Origin: Gammaproteobacteria bacterium
Lineage (GTDB): Bacteria; Gemmatimonadota; Gemmatimonadetes; Longimicrobiales; Gaopeijiaceae
Length of the DNA stretch: 64,000 nt
NCBI GenBank assembly: GCA_028819075.1
Contig: JAPPMM010000065.1
Span: 19,067-83,066, forward strand
Direction: 5' to 3'
Both the position numbers and the translations under genes were made by a program. A model generated the notes under the pieces. That model made no database searches and was not told the origin of the DNA. It saw only the letters and a program-made list of their open reading frames with translations. Below are positions 26,049 to 34,705 of the stretch, one piece after another; position 1 is the stretch's first letter; the number at the start of each line of letters is the position of its first letter.

Positions 26049-26298
26049 GGGTGGAACTCCTGGATTCCTGTTAATCGGTGGCTTGCCGGGAGCGGGAACG
26101 CCCGTATGATCTCCGCGTGCACGATGCCACCGCGAGGCGGTCCCGCGCCAGCCCCGCCGCCATCAGGTGCCACGCCACGTCCCGGCCCCGCAGCAATCGG
26201 CCCGGTCCGCCACCAGGGCTATGGGCGGAGGGAACCGCACATCCACCGAGTGGTACGCGCGGCTGGTGCGGACGCCCGGCCGCGGACAGGTTCAGACC

Positions 26299-27666
26299 AT
26301 GACGGGCAAGAGAAAACTCGGGCTTTGGATGTGCACCTCCCTGGTGGCGGGGAGCATGATCGGTTCAGGCGTCTTCCTCCTCCCGGCCTCGCTGGCCCCG
26401 TTCGGGGGCATCAGCATCCTGGGGTGGCTGGTGAGCGCCGGAGGCGCGATGTGCCTGGCGCTGGTGCTCGCGCGGCTCGGAGCGACGCTGCCCAGGGTCG
26501 GGGGACCGTATGCGTACGGCCGGGAGGGGTTCGGGGACTTCGTGGGCTTCTGGATCGCGTGGTCCTACTGGATCTCGCTGCTCACCGGAAACGCCGCCCT
26601 CGCCGTCGCCACCGCAAGCTACGCTACCGTCTTCTGGCCGGTGCTGGGGGTTTCGCCGGCGGCAGGCCTGGCCACGGCGCTGGCCGCCCTCTGGACCCTC
26701 GCGCTCGTCAACGCCCACGGCGTGCGCACGGCGGGACTGGTCCAGCTCGTCACCACCGTCCTGAAGCTGTTGCCGCTGGCGGCGGTCGGGACGGTCGGGT
26801 TCCTCTACTTCCAGGCCGACCACTTTCAGCCCTTCAATCCCGCGGGCGAGAGCGCCTTCAGCGCCGTAACGGCTACGGTCGCGCTCACTCTGTGGGCGTT
26901 TCTCGGACTCGAAGCGGGAACCGTCCCCGCCGGCGACGTGCGCGACCCCGCCCGCACCATTCCGAAGGCGACGATCCTGGGGACGTCCATCGCCGCCGTC
27001 GTCTACATTGCGTGCACGGCCGCGGTGATGGGCATCATCGCGCCGGGGGAGCTGGCGCTGTCCACGGCGCCGTTCGCCGACGCGGCGGGCTCCATCTGGG
27101 GCACCTGGGGCCGCTGGATCATCGGGGCGGGCGCCACCATTTCCTGCTTCGGGGCTCTCAACGGCTGGGTTCTGCTCACCGGCCAGATCCCGCGCGCCGC
27201 CGCCCTCGACGGGCTGCTCCCGGCGCGCTTCGCGCACCTGAGCCCGCGAGGCACGCCCGTCGTGGGGATCTTTCTGTCGGCCGTCCTCGCGACGATCCTG
27301 ATCGCGATGAACTACACCAGGGGCCTGGTGCAGGCCTTCACCTTCCTCATCCTGCTGGCCACCCTGGCGACGCTGCTGCCCTACGTCTTCACGAGCATGA
27401 CCGGGCTCATGATGGCCCTCCGCGAGCGCTCCAGGTCACGAGCGGGGGACCGTGCGGCTGCAAGGTCCCTCGCGCGGGCGGTCGTGAGCGTGTTGGCGTT
27501 CGGGTTTTCGCTCTGGGCGGTTGTGGGCGCGGGCGCGGAGACGGTCTTCTGGGGATTCCTGATGCTCCTGGCCGGCGTACCGGTGTTCGTTGCGATGCGG
27601 TGGCGGGCGGGCGATTCCACCCGGGAGGGGTCGGCCGCCGGCGATGGAACCGGCGCTGCTGCATGA
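26299..27666 (+). CDS. APC-superfamily amino acid permease or antiporter
   Basis: A 455-residue membrane protein with 12 predicted helices. The first helix has the substrate-binding GSMIGSGVFLLPASL motif typical of AdiC-like amino acid/polyamine antiporters. PRVGGPYAYGREGFGDFVGFWIAW and LWAFLGLEAGTVPAGDVRDPART also match that group. Which amino acid it carries cannot be read from sequence. The DDAH/deiminase-like gene that follows almost directly suggests arginine or a related guanidino compound. It diverges from ggt across a 250-base gap. Confidence 0.9.
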   Translation: MTGKRKLGLWMCTSLVAGSMIGSGVFLLPASLAPFGGISILGWLVSAGGAMCLALVLARLGATLPRVGGPYAYGREGFGDFVGFWIAWSYWISLLTGNAALAVATASYATVFWPVLGVSPAAGLATALAALWTLALVNAHGVRTAGLVQLVTTVLKLLPLAAVGTVGFLYFQADHFQPFNPAGESAFSAVTATVALTLWAFLGLEAGTVPAGDVRDPARTIPKATILGTSIAAVVYIACTAAVMGIIAPGELALSTAPFADAAGSIWGTWGRWIIGAGATISCFGALNGWVLLTGQIPRAAALDGLLPARFAHLSPRGTPVVGIFLSAVLATILIAMNYTRGLVQAFTFLILLATLATLLPYVFTSMTGLMMALRERSRSRAGDRAAARSLARAVVSVLAFGFSLWAVVGAGAETVFWGFLMLLAGVPVFVAMRWRAGDSTREGSAAGDGTGAAA

Positions 27667-27688
27667 GCGAAGGGCCGGGAAGCGCGCG

Positions 27689-28663
27689 GTGAGCCCGGCA
27701 CAGCAGGCGGCCGGGCCGGGAAGCGGGTCCACGTCGACGGACGGCTTCGGCGTGGCGAGCATGACGGATCCTCTCCGGCGCGTCGCGATGCGCCGTCCCG
27801 GCCGGGCTACCCGCGAAGCCGATCCCGCGCTCTGGCACTACGCGGGTCCCCTCGACGCGGGTCGCCTGGTGCGCCAGTACGACGCGTTCGCCGCGTGCGT
27901 CGCCGAGTCGGGGGCGGAGATCGAGTGGATGGATGACACGGACGATGGCCTCTCCGACTCGATCTTCGTCTTCGACCCCTCCTTCATGACCCCCGCGGGC
28001 GCGATCCTGCTTCGTCCCGGCAAATCGCTCCGGCGCCCCGAAGTGGCCCTTCACGATACACTCTACCAGCGGCTGGGCGTGCCGGTCATCGGGGGAGTCG
28101 AGCCACCTGGCCTGGCCGAAGGCGGAGACCTGCTCTGGATCGACGAAACAACGCTCGCGGCGGCACGCTCGTTCCGCACCAACCAGGCCGGTATCGATCA
28201 GTTGCGGGACATCCTCGCGCCCCTCGGCACCAGGGTTGTGACGTTCGATCTTCCCGTATGGAACGGCAGCGCCGCCTGCCTGCACCTCCTGTCGGTGATC
28301 AGCCCGCTGGATCGCGATCTGGCGCTGGTCTACCCCCGTCTGCTGCCGGTCGCGCTGCGCCAACTGCTGCGGGACCGGGGCATCCGGTGCCTGGAGGCGA
28401 GCGACGAGGAGTTCGAGGCCTCCAACGGACTGAACCTCAACGTGCTCGCGACGGCGCCCCGGAGGTGCATCGCGGTCGACGGGTTCGCGCACACGGCGAG
28501 ATTGATGCGTGATGCCGGGTGCGCGGTGACATGCTTCGCAGCGGATGCGCTCTGCATGCCGTGCGAAGGCGGGCCGACATGCCTTACGCTGCCTCTGTGG
28601 CGGACCAGGAGAACACCGCCCGCCCACGCCACCAGGAGAACACCGCCTGCCCACGCCGGCTGA
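27689..28663 (+). CDS. DDAH/arginine deiminase-like amidinohydrolase
   Basis: A 324-residue protein of the guanidino-modifying enzyme superfamily, which hydrolyses arginine-like substrates through a Cys-His-acid site. It shows LRRVAMRRPG near the start, DSIFVFDP, the catalytic His in CLHLLSVISPL, ASNGLNLNVLA, and the catalytic Cys in EGGPTCLTLPL at the end. These resemble dimethylarginine dimethylaminohydrolases more than classical ArcA. I chose GTG 27689; ATG 27644 (inside the permease gene) and ATG 27761 are alternatives, the latter cutting into the conserved N-terminus. The protein ends with a 9-residue motif in tandem (TRRTPPAHA twice). Confidence 0.82.
   Translation: MSPAQQAAGPGSGSTSTDGFGVASMTDPLRRVAMRRPGRATREADPALWHYAGPLDAGRLVRQYDAFAACVAESGAEIEWMDDTDDGLSDSIFVFDPSFMTPAGAILLRPGKSLRRPEVALHDTLYQRLGVPVIGGVEPPGLAEGGDLLWIDETTLAAARSFRTNQAGIDQLRDILAPLGTRVVTFDLPVWNGSAACLHLLSVISPLDRDLALVYPRLLPVALRQLLRDRGIRCLEASDEEFEASNGLNLNVLATAPRRCIAVDGFAHTARLMRDAGCAVTCFAADALCMPCEGGPTCLTLPLWRTRRTPPAHATRRTPPAHAG
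28604..28657 (+). repeat. 27-bp tandem duplication at the 3' end of the amidinohydrolase gene
   Basis: Two adjacent 27-base units, 28604-28630 and 28631-28657, differ at one position. Each encodes TRRTPPAHA, so the reading frame is kept and the protein tail is lengthened by nine residues. Confidence 0.9.
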
Positions 28664-28778
28664 TTCCCTCGGGCTCGGGCGGCCCCGTGCAACACCTCTG
28701 GTCCGATTCCGTATTCGATTGCCGGACGGGCGGTTGATTCCGCTACCCGCGACACCACCAACCACGGAGGCTCAGCCA

Positions 28779-29069
28779 ATGGACTGGGAAGCCCTCGTCG
28801 CCCTCGTCGTTCCTTCCCTGTTCATCGTCACGGCGGGGGGCGTACTCATCCTGCGTCCCATTGCAGCCAAACTCGGCACCCTCCTCGACGCGATGGCCCG
28901 CGAGAAATCCAGTTCAGCGCTGGAAGAGACCCGGCGCCTGCGCGAGACGGTCGAGTCGATGAACGAAAGACTCTCGCTGCTGGAAGAGCGTCAGGACTTC
29001 ACCGAACGGCTCATCGAGCCTCGCACGTCCGGCGGCACCGGCCCCGCCGAGGGCGACAAGAACCGATAG
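28779..29069 (+). CDS. small membrane protein with coiled coil
   Basis: This 96-residue protein has one hydrophobic helix (VALVVPSLFIVTAGGVLIL, residues 7-25), then a heptad-like region (about 45-75, ALEETRRLRETVESMNERLSLLEERQ). It ends with FTERLIEPR and a polar Gly/Asp tail. CGGAGG lies about 10 bases before the ATG. Layout and tail resemble the protein at 8360-8635, and PspB in general form. No function is assigned. It stands alone between the amidinohydrolase gene and the convergent ppk2. Confidence 0.65.
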   Translation: MDWEALVALVVPSLFIVTAGGVLILRPIAAKLGTLLDAMAREKSSSALEETRRLRETVESMNERLSLLEERQDFTERLIEPRTSGGTGPAEGDKNR

Positions 29070-29072
29070 CCT

Positions 29073-29090
29073 AAGACTCCAGAGAGTCTT
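29073..29090. terminator. short hairpin between convergent genes
   Basis: AAGACTC (29073-29079) and GAGTCTT (29084-29090) form a 7-bp stem with a 4-base loop, starting 4 bases after the small membrane protein's stop. It could stop transcription on either strand; no clear T-run. Confidence 0.4.
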
Positions 29091-29180
29091 CCATGGCTTC
29101 CCTGGCAGCCGCTTCAATCGACTCGCCCCTCGTGAACGGCCCGGTGATTGCCGGATGCGAATCCCGGGGCAACCGACAGC

Positions 29181-30104
29181 CTACCGGCCGATCACGGCGC
29201 CGGGCGCGCCCGGGTCGGCAGTCATCGGTTCGTCGCGGCTCACCACGACCGTGGCCGATTCCGCGATCAGCGGGTCGGGACCGGTCACGACGTCGTGGTC
29301 CTTGTCCGGATAGTCGAGCCGGGAGAGGAAAAACTGCATCGCGGCGACGCGCGCGCGCTTCTTGTCATCCGACTTGATCACCGTCCAGGGCGCGTCCGCC
29401 GTGTCGGTATAGAAGAACATCGCCTCCTTGGCCTGGGTGTAGCTGTCCCATTTGTTCAGCGACGCCAGGTCGACCGGAGAGATCTTCCATTGTTTGAGGG
29501 GGTCGGTGCTGCGGCGCTCGAAGCGGTACGCCTGTTCGTCCTGCGACACCGAGAAATAGAACTTGAAGAGCAGGATGCCGCTGTTGACCAGCATGCGCTC
29601 CATCTCCGGGCACTGGCGCAGGAACTCGAGGTATTCCTGGCCGGTGCAGAATCCCATGACCCGCTCGACCCCGGCGCGGTTGTACCACGACCGGTCGAAG
29701 AGCACCATTTCCCCCGCGGTCGGCAGGTGCCGGATGTAGCGCTGGAAGTACCACTGCCCACGCTCCACATCGCTTGGCTTGTCGAGTGCGACGACGCGCG
29801 CGCCACGCGGATTCAGATGCTCCATGAACCGCTTGATGGTCCCGCCCTTGCCCGCAGCGTCCCTGCCCTCGAACAGGATGACCACTTTCCTCCCGGAGCG
29901 TCTCACCCAGCGCTGGACCTTCAGCAGCTCGACCTGGAGACCGGCCTTGAGCCGCTCGTATTCCTTCCGCTTCATCTTGTCGCGGTAGGGATAGACGCCA
30001 TCGCGGAAGATGCGCTCGGTGGTGACCCGACCCCGCAGGTCGCCGGTACGTGCATCGGACGCGCGAGCATTGTCGCTGTTTGCTCCGATCATGTTGTCTG
30101 CCAT
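29181..30104 (-). CDS. ppk2: polyphosphate kinase 2 family protein
   Basis: PPK2 enzymes move phosphate between polyphosphate and nucleotides (AMP, ADP or GDP). The 307-residue protein has the Walker A EGRDAAGKGGTIKR at about 79-92, the lid DKPSDVERGQWYFQRY, Walker B VLFDRSWYNRAGVE at about 134-147, and the family's C-terminal FFYTDTADAPW and KKRARVAAM segments. I chose the ATG at 30104, which has GGGAGAAA upstream; a longer frame to 30203 has no family match. It follows the TPR protein gene by 35 bases on the same strand. Nucleotide preference cannot be read here. Confidence 0.93.
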   Translation of the reverse strand: MADNMIGANSDNARASDARTGDLRGRVTTERIFRDGVYPYRDKMKRKEYERLKAGLQVELLKVQRWVRRSGRKVVILFEGRDAAGKGGTIKRFMEHLNPRGARVVALDKPSDVERGQWYFQRYIRHLPTAGEMVLFDRSWYNRAGVERVMGFCTGQEYLEFLRQCPEMERMLVNSGILLFKFYFSVSQDEQAYRFERRSTDPLKQWKISPVDLASLNKWDSYTQAKEAMFFYTDTADAPWTVIKSDDKKRARVAAMQFFLSRLDYPDKDHDVVTGPDPLIAESATVVVSRDEPMTADPGAPGAVIGR

Positions 30105-30139
30105 GATGCTTTCTCCCGTGTCCTGAACGGGCCCCACTG

Positions 30140-31714
30140 CTACCGTGAACCGCCGGCGCGCGCTTCCACCAGCCCGGGGACCTCTTCGTCGGCTGTGGAC
30201 CACGCCTGCGCCAGGGCGGCGTAGGTCTCGCGCGCGGCGGCGTTATCTCCGAGGGCCGTCGCCGTGCGCGCCAGCCCCAGCAGCGACTGCGTGCGCTGGG
30301 GCGTGCGGGCAAGCTGGTCGCGCCACGCCGGGAACGCCTCCTGATGGCGGCCGAGAGCCGCGAGCTCCACTGCAAGCAGTTCGTGGGGCGGCATGAACGT
30401 GGCCGGAGGGCCGAACTCATAGGGAAGGGTTTCTTCCCGCCGGGCCGCCTCCCTGAGGAGCGCGATGCCCGCCTCCGAATCGCCCGCGGCCAGCGCGAGG
30501 ACGGCGTCCAGTGCCATCAGGAGGATGGCGTGCCGCGGGTTGCCCTCGTCGCCGGGTTCTCCGTGGCGCGCCCGCAGCTGCCGCGCGCGCTCGGCGTCCC
30601 CCGCGCGCAGCGCGGCGAGGGCGTCGACGAAGTCGTTGGGGAGGGCCAGCGCGGGGAACGCCGTCAGGTCGGCCGAAATCTCTCCGGCCCGCGCCCAGTG
30701 GCCGGGGTCGATCACCGCGCGCGCCTTCATCTGCACGAAGTACGCGGCTTCGTCCGGGGCCGGCCCGTCCGCCATGCGCGCCATGCACGCCGCCATCCCG
30801 GCGGCGGCGTCATCGAGGCGTCCCAGCTGCAGATATCCGTAGTGCAACCACGAAGTATAGTGACCGCACACGTTGCCGCGCTGTCCCCGGCGCGCCCGCG
30901 CCGCATTCTGCACGTCGCGGGCGCGCACGTTCGCCGAGACCACGTCTTCCCACAGGCCCATGGCCACGAAGATGTGGGACGTCATGTGCTGCGCGTGGCC
31001 GGCATCCGGCGCGATCTGCGAGTACGCCCGTGCGGCGGGGAGGCCCAGGGGAGCGTGGATGGGGTCGTCGAAGGCGTGGATGACGTAGTGCGCGGCGCCC
31101 GGGTGCAACGGGTTCTCCTCGAGCACCGGCTGGGCCACGGCGGCCGCCTTCATGTAGATGGCGAAGTCGCGCCCGCCATGCGCCGTGCCGAGCAGCGAAA
31201 GCGCGTAGAAGGTGCGCGCGTCCTCGTCCTCGGGGTACTTCTCGGCCAGCCGTCTCATCGCGTCGCGATACCGGAAATCCCGCTCCTCCTTGGAGCCTTC
31301 GCCGTAGAGCACCTCCACCGTCTCCAGCCAGTCCCTCTCGCGCTGGGTGGGAACGCGGGCAAGCCGGTCGGCGGCGGTCGGCGCGAAGGCGGCGAGCACG
31401 GCCAGCGCCGCCTCCCGGTCCTGCTCCATCCAGATCGGATGGTTGAAGGTCTGGGCTTCGCCCCAGTACGCCATCGCGAAATCGGGATCGACCTCGCGTG
31501 CCCGCCTGAAGCGGGCCGCGGCATCCTCGTATTCGAAGTTGTGCAGGAGCAGCAGCCCGGCTTCGAAGTGCGGCTGCGCCTCGGGGGACCCCGACGTGGG
31601 GAAGTTCACGGTTCCGAGTTCCTGCGCGCGTGCCGGCGCCGGGGCGAGGAGGCAACACAGGGCACCGAGGACCAGGATGGTCTTCCCGGAAACCGTCCAG
31701 GCACGAGCGTTCAT
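30140..31714 (-). CDS. exported TPR-repeat protein
   Basis: The 524-residue protein begins with a signal peptide (TILVLGALCCLLAPAPARAQ, cut near residue 30). TPR-like helical hairpins cover most of the rest: HFEAGLLLLHNFEYEDAAARFRRA and PDFAMAYWGEAQ start the first, and QTFNHPIW follows. A central segment with conserved His residues (HPGAAHYVIHAFDDP and HAQHMTSHIFVAMGLW) is typical of a family of secreted TPR proteins seen in soil and marine bacteria. Function is unknown. It leads a two-gene unit with ppk2. Confidence 0.85.
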   Translation of the reverse strand: MNARAWTVSGKTILVLGALCCLLAPAPARAQELGTVNFPTSGSPEAQPHFEAGLLLLHNFEYEDAAARFRRAREVDPDFAMAYWGEAQTFNHPIWMEQDREAALAVLAAFAPTAADRLARVPTQRERDWLETVEVLYGEGSKEERDFRYRDAMRRLAEKYPEDEDARTFYALSLLGTAHGGRDFAIYMKAAAVAQPVLEENPLHPGAAHYVIHAFDDPIHAPLGLPAARAYSQIAPDAGHAQHMTSHIFVAMGLWEDVVSANVRARDVQNAARARRGQRGNVCGHYTSWLHYGYLQLGRLDDAAAGMAACMARMADGPAPDEAAYFVQMKARAVIDPGHWARAGEISADLTAFPALALPNDFVDALAALRAGDAERARQLRARHGEPGDEGNPRHAILLMALDAVLALAAGDSEAGIALLREAARREETLPYEFGPPATFMPPHELLAVELAALGRHQEAFPAWRDQLARTPQRTQSLLGLARTATALGDNAAARETYAALAQAWSTADEEVPGLVEARAGGSR

Positions 31715-31915
31715 CTGGCTGATTCCTTCGGGTGGTTTGAGGATCGGGCTTAATCTAATGTCTGCCGACCTCGGGAGAGGCGCCAGAGCGCGTGGTTGCG
31801 CAGGTTTGGTCGATTCCGCCGGCAGGCTTAGGTTCCTGACGCTCGCGATGGACGCAGCCGGCGCTGGTCAACCTGCGGAGAGCCCGATGTCCGAAGTATC
31901 TCTGGGTTGTTTCCC

Positions 31916-32434
31916 GTGACGCGTCCCGCATTCGCGCGGGTCACCTTTCGTCCCCTGGTTCCGGCGGACTGGCCGGAGGTGGCCGAGATCTACCGGCAGG
32001 GAATCGAATCCGGCGACGCCACCTTCGAGACCGAGGTCCCGACCTGGGATTCCTGGAACGCGGGCCGCAGCCCCGATTGCCGGATCGTCGCCGAGATGGA
32101 CGGCCGGACCGTTGGGTTCGCCGCGCTCAGTCCGCTATCGGGCCGCTGCGTCTACGGCGGCGTGCGCGAGGTGACGATCTACATTGCGGAATCGGCCCAG
32201 GGCCGGGGCGTGGGCAGCGCACTGCTGCGCGAGCTCGTCGCCGACACCGAGGCATCGGGCATCTGGACCCTCGAGGCGGGCATCTTCCCGGAGAACGGGG
32301 CCTCGATCCGGATTTTCGAGCGGTGCGGATTCCGCATTCTCGGCACGCACGAGCGCCTGGGCCGGTTTCATGACGGCCGCTGGCGCGATGTCGTGCTCAT
32401 GGAGCGGCGAAGCCGGGTCGCGGGAGTGGACTGA
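31916..32434 (+). CDS. GNAT-family N-acetyltransferase
   Basis: A 172-residue acetyltransferase of the phosphinothricin/methionine-sulfoximine acetyltransferase type. It has FRPLVPADWPEVAEIYRQGI at the start, GFAALSPLSGRCVYGGVREVTIYI, the acetyl-CoA loop QGRGVGSALL, and GIFPENGASIRIFERCGFR near the end. The likely substrate is a free amino group of an amino-acid-like compound. I chose GTG 31916; TTG 31907 is an in-frame alternative. The MFS exporter gene starts 8 bases after the stop. Confidence 0.85.
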   Translation: MTRPAFARVTFRPLVPADWPEVAEIYRQGIESGDATFETEVPTWDSWNAGRSPDCRIVAEMDGRTVGFAALSPLSGRCVYGGVREVTIYIAESAQGRGVGSALLRELVADTEASGIWTLEAGIFPENGASIRIFERCGFRILGTHERLGRFHDGRWRDVVLMERRSRVAGVD

Positions 32435-32442
32435 CGATTCCG

Positions 32443-33669
32443 ATGGCAGCCTCCCCCCCGGCGTCGTCCCGGTCGCCTGCGAGCGGCCGGAGCGCGCTCA
32501 CGGTCGCGGTCACGCTGACCGTGGCCCACTTGGCGAACGACGCCTACGTCGCCTTCCTGCACCCGCTCCTGCCGCGTCTGATGGACAAGCTGGGTCTGTC
32601 CATCGCAGCCGCGGCCTTGCTGAGCGTGATCCTCTCCTTGGCGTCGTCCCTCCCTCAGCCGCTCATGGGATACCTCGCCGACCGCGTGGGCCGGCGCTGG
32701 CTGGTGGCGCTCGGGCCCATCGTCTCCGGCATCTTCCTCAGCCTCATCGGACTCGCGCCAACTTTCGGCGTGCTGGTTGCGCTATTGACGCTGGGTGGGC
32801 TCGGGAGCGCCTTCTTCCATCCGCCGGCGGTGTCCCTTGCAGGCCGAGTATCGGAGGGGAAGGGGAGCGGTCTGCGCGTGTCCATCTTTTCGTTTGGCGG
32901 ACACCTGGGCTTTGCGATCGGACCGGTCACCGCAGTGGCCATCGTCGGTGCCTTCACCCTGGAGGGCCTCTGGGTGGCGATGTTCCCCGGCATCCTGATC
33001 GGGCTCGCGACCCTGGCGTTTCTTCCTCGCCCGGTGCGAGGCCGCGTGCCGGTGCCGCCGCCCTCGCCGCGACAGGTCCTGCGCGCGCTCGCCGGCCCCC
33101 TCGGCCTGGTCTTCGGCATCAGCGCGCTGGGCGCCTTCGTCCAGCGCACCCTCCTGACCCTGTACCCCATCGTCGTCGACCAGACCGGCGGCTCGGAAGC
33201 TCTCGGGGCGGCTTCGCTCAGCGTCTACCTGGCACTTCAGGCGGGCGGGACCATCTTCGCCGGCCTGCTGACCGACCGGATCGACCGTACCCGCCTGCTG
33301 GCGGGGATTTGCATGCTTGCCGCCCCCGCGCACTTCCTGGCGGTCTACCTTCCTCCAGGGGGTGTCGCGGCCTTCATGGCTCTGGGTTTCGCGGGGCTGC
33401 TCAACATGGCCGTACTCCCGCCGACGGTGGTCATCGCCCAGGAGATCCTTCCCACCGGGGCCAGCATCGGCTCCGGAATCGTCATGGGACTGGCGTGGGG
33501 CGCGGGCGCGCTGGGGGTGGCGTTCGTGGGCGCCCTCGGAGACGTGGTGGGGCCGCGGGAGGCGGCGCTCACCGTCATGCCGATGTTCCTGTTGGGCGCG
33601 GTGCTGGCCCTCCACCCGGCGCTTCGCCCACACGCCCGCTCGGGTGCGTCGGCGGCATCGAGGCGCTGA
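32443..33669 (+). CDS. MFS transporter, Fsr (fosmidomycin resistance)-like
   Basis: The 408-residue protein has 12 hydrophobic helices and the MFS loop motif (GYLADRVGRRW) between helices 2 and 3. The N-terminal VAHLANDAYVAFLHPLLPRL and the mid-protein ALGSAFFHPPAVSLAG-like segment place it near Fsr-type exporters. It probably exports a drug or metabolite by proton exchange. It is closely spaced behind a GNAT acetyltransferase, a pairing that would suit modification and export of a toxic amino compound; this is inference. Confidence 0.85.
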   Translation: MAASPPASSRSPASGRSALTVAVTLTVAHLANDAYVAFLHPLLPRLMDKLGLSIAAAALLSVILSLASSLPQPLMGYLADRVGRRWLVALGPIVSGIFLSLIGLAPTFGVLVALLTLGGLGSAFFHPPAVSLAGRVSEGKGSGLRVSIFSFGGHLGFAIGPVTAVAIVGAFTLEGLWVAMFPGILIGLATLAFLPRPVRGRVPVPPPSPRQVLRALAGPLGLVFGISALGAFVQRTLLTLYPIVVDQTGGSEALGAASLSVYLALQAGGTIFAGLLTDRIDRTRLLAGICMLAAPAHFLAVYLPPGGVAAFMALGFAGLLNMAVLPPTVVIAQEILPTGASIGSGIVMGLAWGAGALGVAFVGALGDVVGPREAALTVMPMFLLGAVLALHPALRPHARSGASAASRR

Positions 33670-33760
33670 CGCGTGCGGGTGTGGTAGGTTGCCCTGGCGG
33701 CCGTCTCGCCGGTCCACCACTCACACGCGAATGTCCCCAGCTCTCAGGAGGGAATCCCCC

Positions 33761-34696
33761 ATGCGCCGTGCCGTCCCGATCCTCGCCCTCTGGTTCGCGC
33801 TCCCGGCCAGCTTCGCCGTCGCGCAGGAACCCGAACTGCCGCCGATTCTCAAGGTCCGCAACTATCTTCCCCACATGACCCGGCCCGAGGTCGAAGACCT
33901 CCTCACCCGGACGGACATGGTCATCTTTCCGGTGGGCGCGCTCGAGCAGCACGGCACCCACCTGCCGATCGGCACCGACTACCTGAACGGAGTGGAGCGC
34001 GCCAAGAGGATAGCCCAGCGGGCCGACGTGCTGGTGGCGCCCATCCTGCTGCCCGGGCAGTCACCCTACCACATGGAATTCGCGGGCACCGTGACCTTGT
34101 CTTCGACGCTGATTCAGGAGGTTTATGTTGAATCTGCAAAAAGTCTTATGCGTCATGGTTTCAAGCGCTTTCTCGTCCTCAATGCCCATGGTGGCAACCG
34201 AGCCATTACGACCTTCATCGTTGATCGCATCAATCAGGAGACCGAGGGAATCGCGGTCGATCTGGGTGCCGTTTCCGGCCCGTTCAGGGTTCGCGATCCG
34301 GATCCGCAGCCGACTCTGGCGCCTGCCGTGCTCGACCGCCATGGAGGCACCGGAGAGACCTCCAGATCGCTCTACCTGATCCCCGAGCTGGTGGATATGG
34401 ACGCCGTCGAGGTCGCGCAGGTGAACATGCCTGCGCACCTGGAAGCCATACTGCCCGAGGTGATCGCCGGAGATCCGACCGCGCTCGCGGTGTTCCTGGC
34501 GGAGGGACTCAAGGACGAATCCACGGGGAAGGGGACGTCGGCCGCGCAGATGTCGACAACGGGCGTCTGGGGGGAGCGCGACCCCGCCGAGGCGACCGCC
34601 GAACGGGGGCGGAACATGACCGAAGCCTCCGTGGACGCGGCTGTGGCGTTCATCGAGCGATGGAACGAGCTGAGGCCCCCGGGCACGGGGCGGTAA
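33761..34696 (+). CDS. secreted creatininase-family amidohydrolase
   Basis: A 311-residue protein with a signal peptide (MRRAVPILALWFALPASFAVAQ) and a creatininase domain. Metal ligands are seen in VGALEQHGTHLPIGTD, in the LLPGQSPYHMEF segment, in LVLNAHGGNR and in HGGTGETSRSLYL. Members of this family cleave cyclic amides or formamides (creatinine, mycofactocin peptide, FAPy pyrimidine intermediates); most are cytosolic, so export is unusual. CAGGAGGG precedes the ATG. Codons in about 34105-34220 differ sharply from the rest of the gene (see findings). Confidence 0.88.
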   Translation: MRRAVPILALWFALPASFAVAQEPELPPILKVRNYLPHMTRPEVEDLLTRTDMVIFPVGALEQHGTHLPIGTDYLNGVERAKRIAQRADVLVAPILLPGQSPYHMEFAGTVTLSSTLIQEVYVESAKSLMRHGFKRFLVLNAHGGNRAITTFIVDRINQETEGIAVDLGAVSGPFRVRDPDPQPTLAPAVLDRHGGTGETSRSLYLIPELVDMDAVEVAQVNMPAHLEAILPEVIAGDPTALAVFLAEGLKDESTGKGTSAAQMSTTGVWGERDPAEATAERGRNMTEASVDAAVAFIERWNELRPPGTGR

Positions 34697-34705
34697 CGTC
34701 CGGCG

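Noticed and set aside
24102-26298. Long plus-strand open frame antisense to ggt leading into the permease region
   Set aside because: No domain or start context; it is the shadow of ggt on the other strand.
31758-31919. 53-codon open frame ending in the GTG start of the GNAT gene
   Set aside because: It has a GTGA overlap that looks like coupling, but the translation has no hydrophobic or domain-like content and no ribosome site. It could be a leader peptide, which I cannot support.
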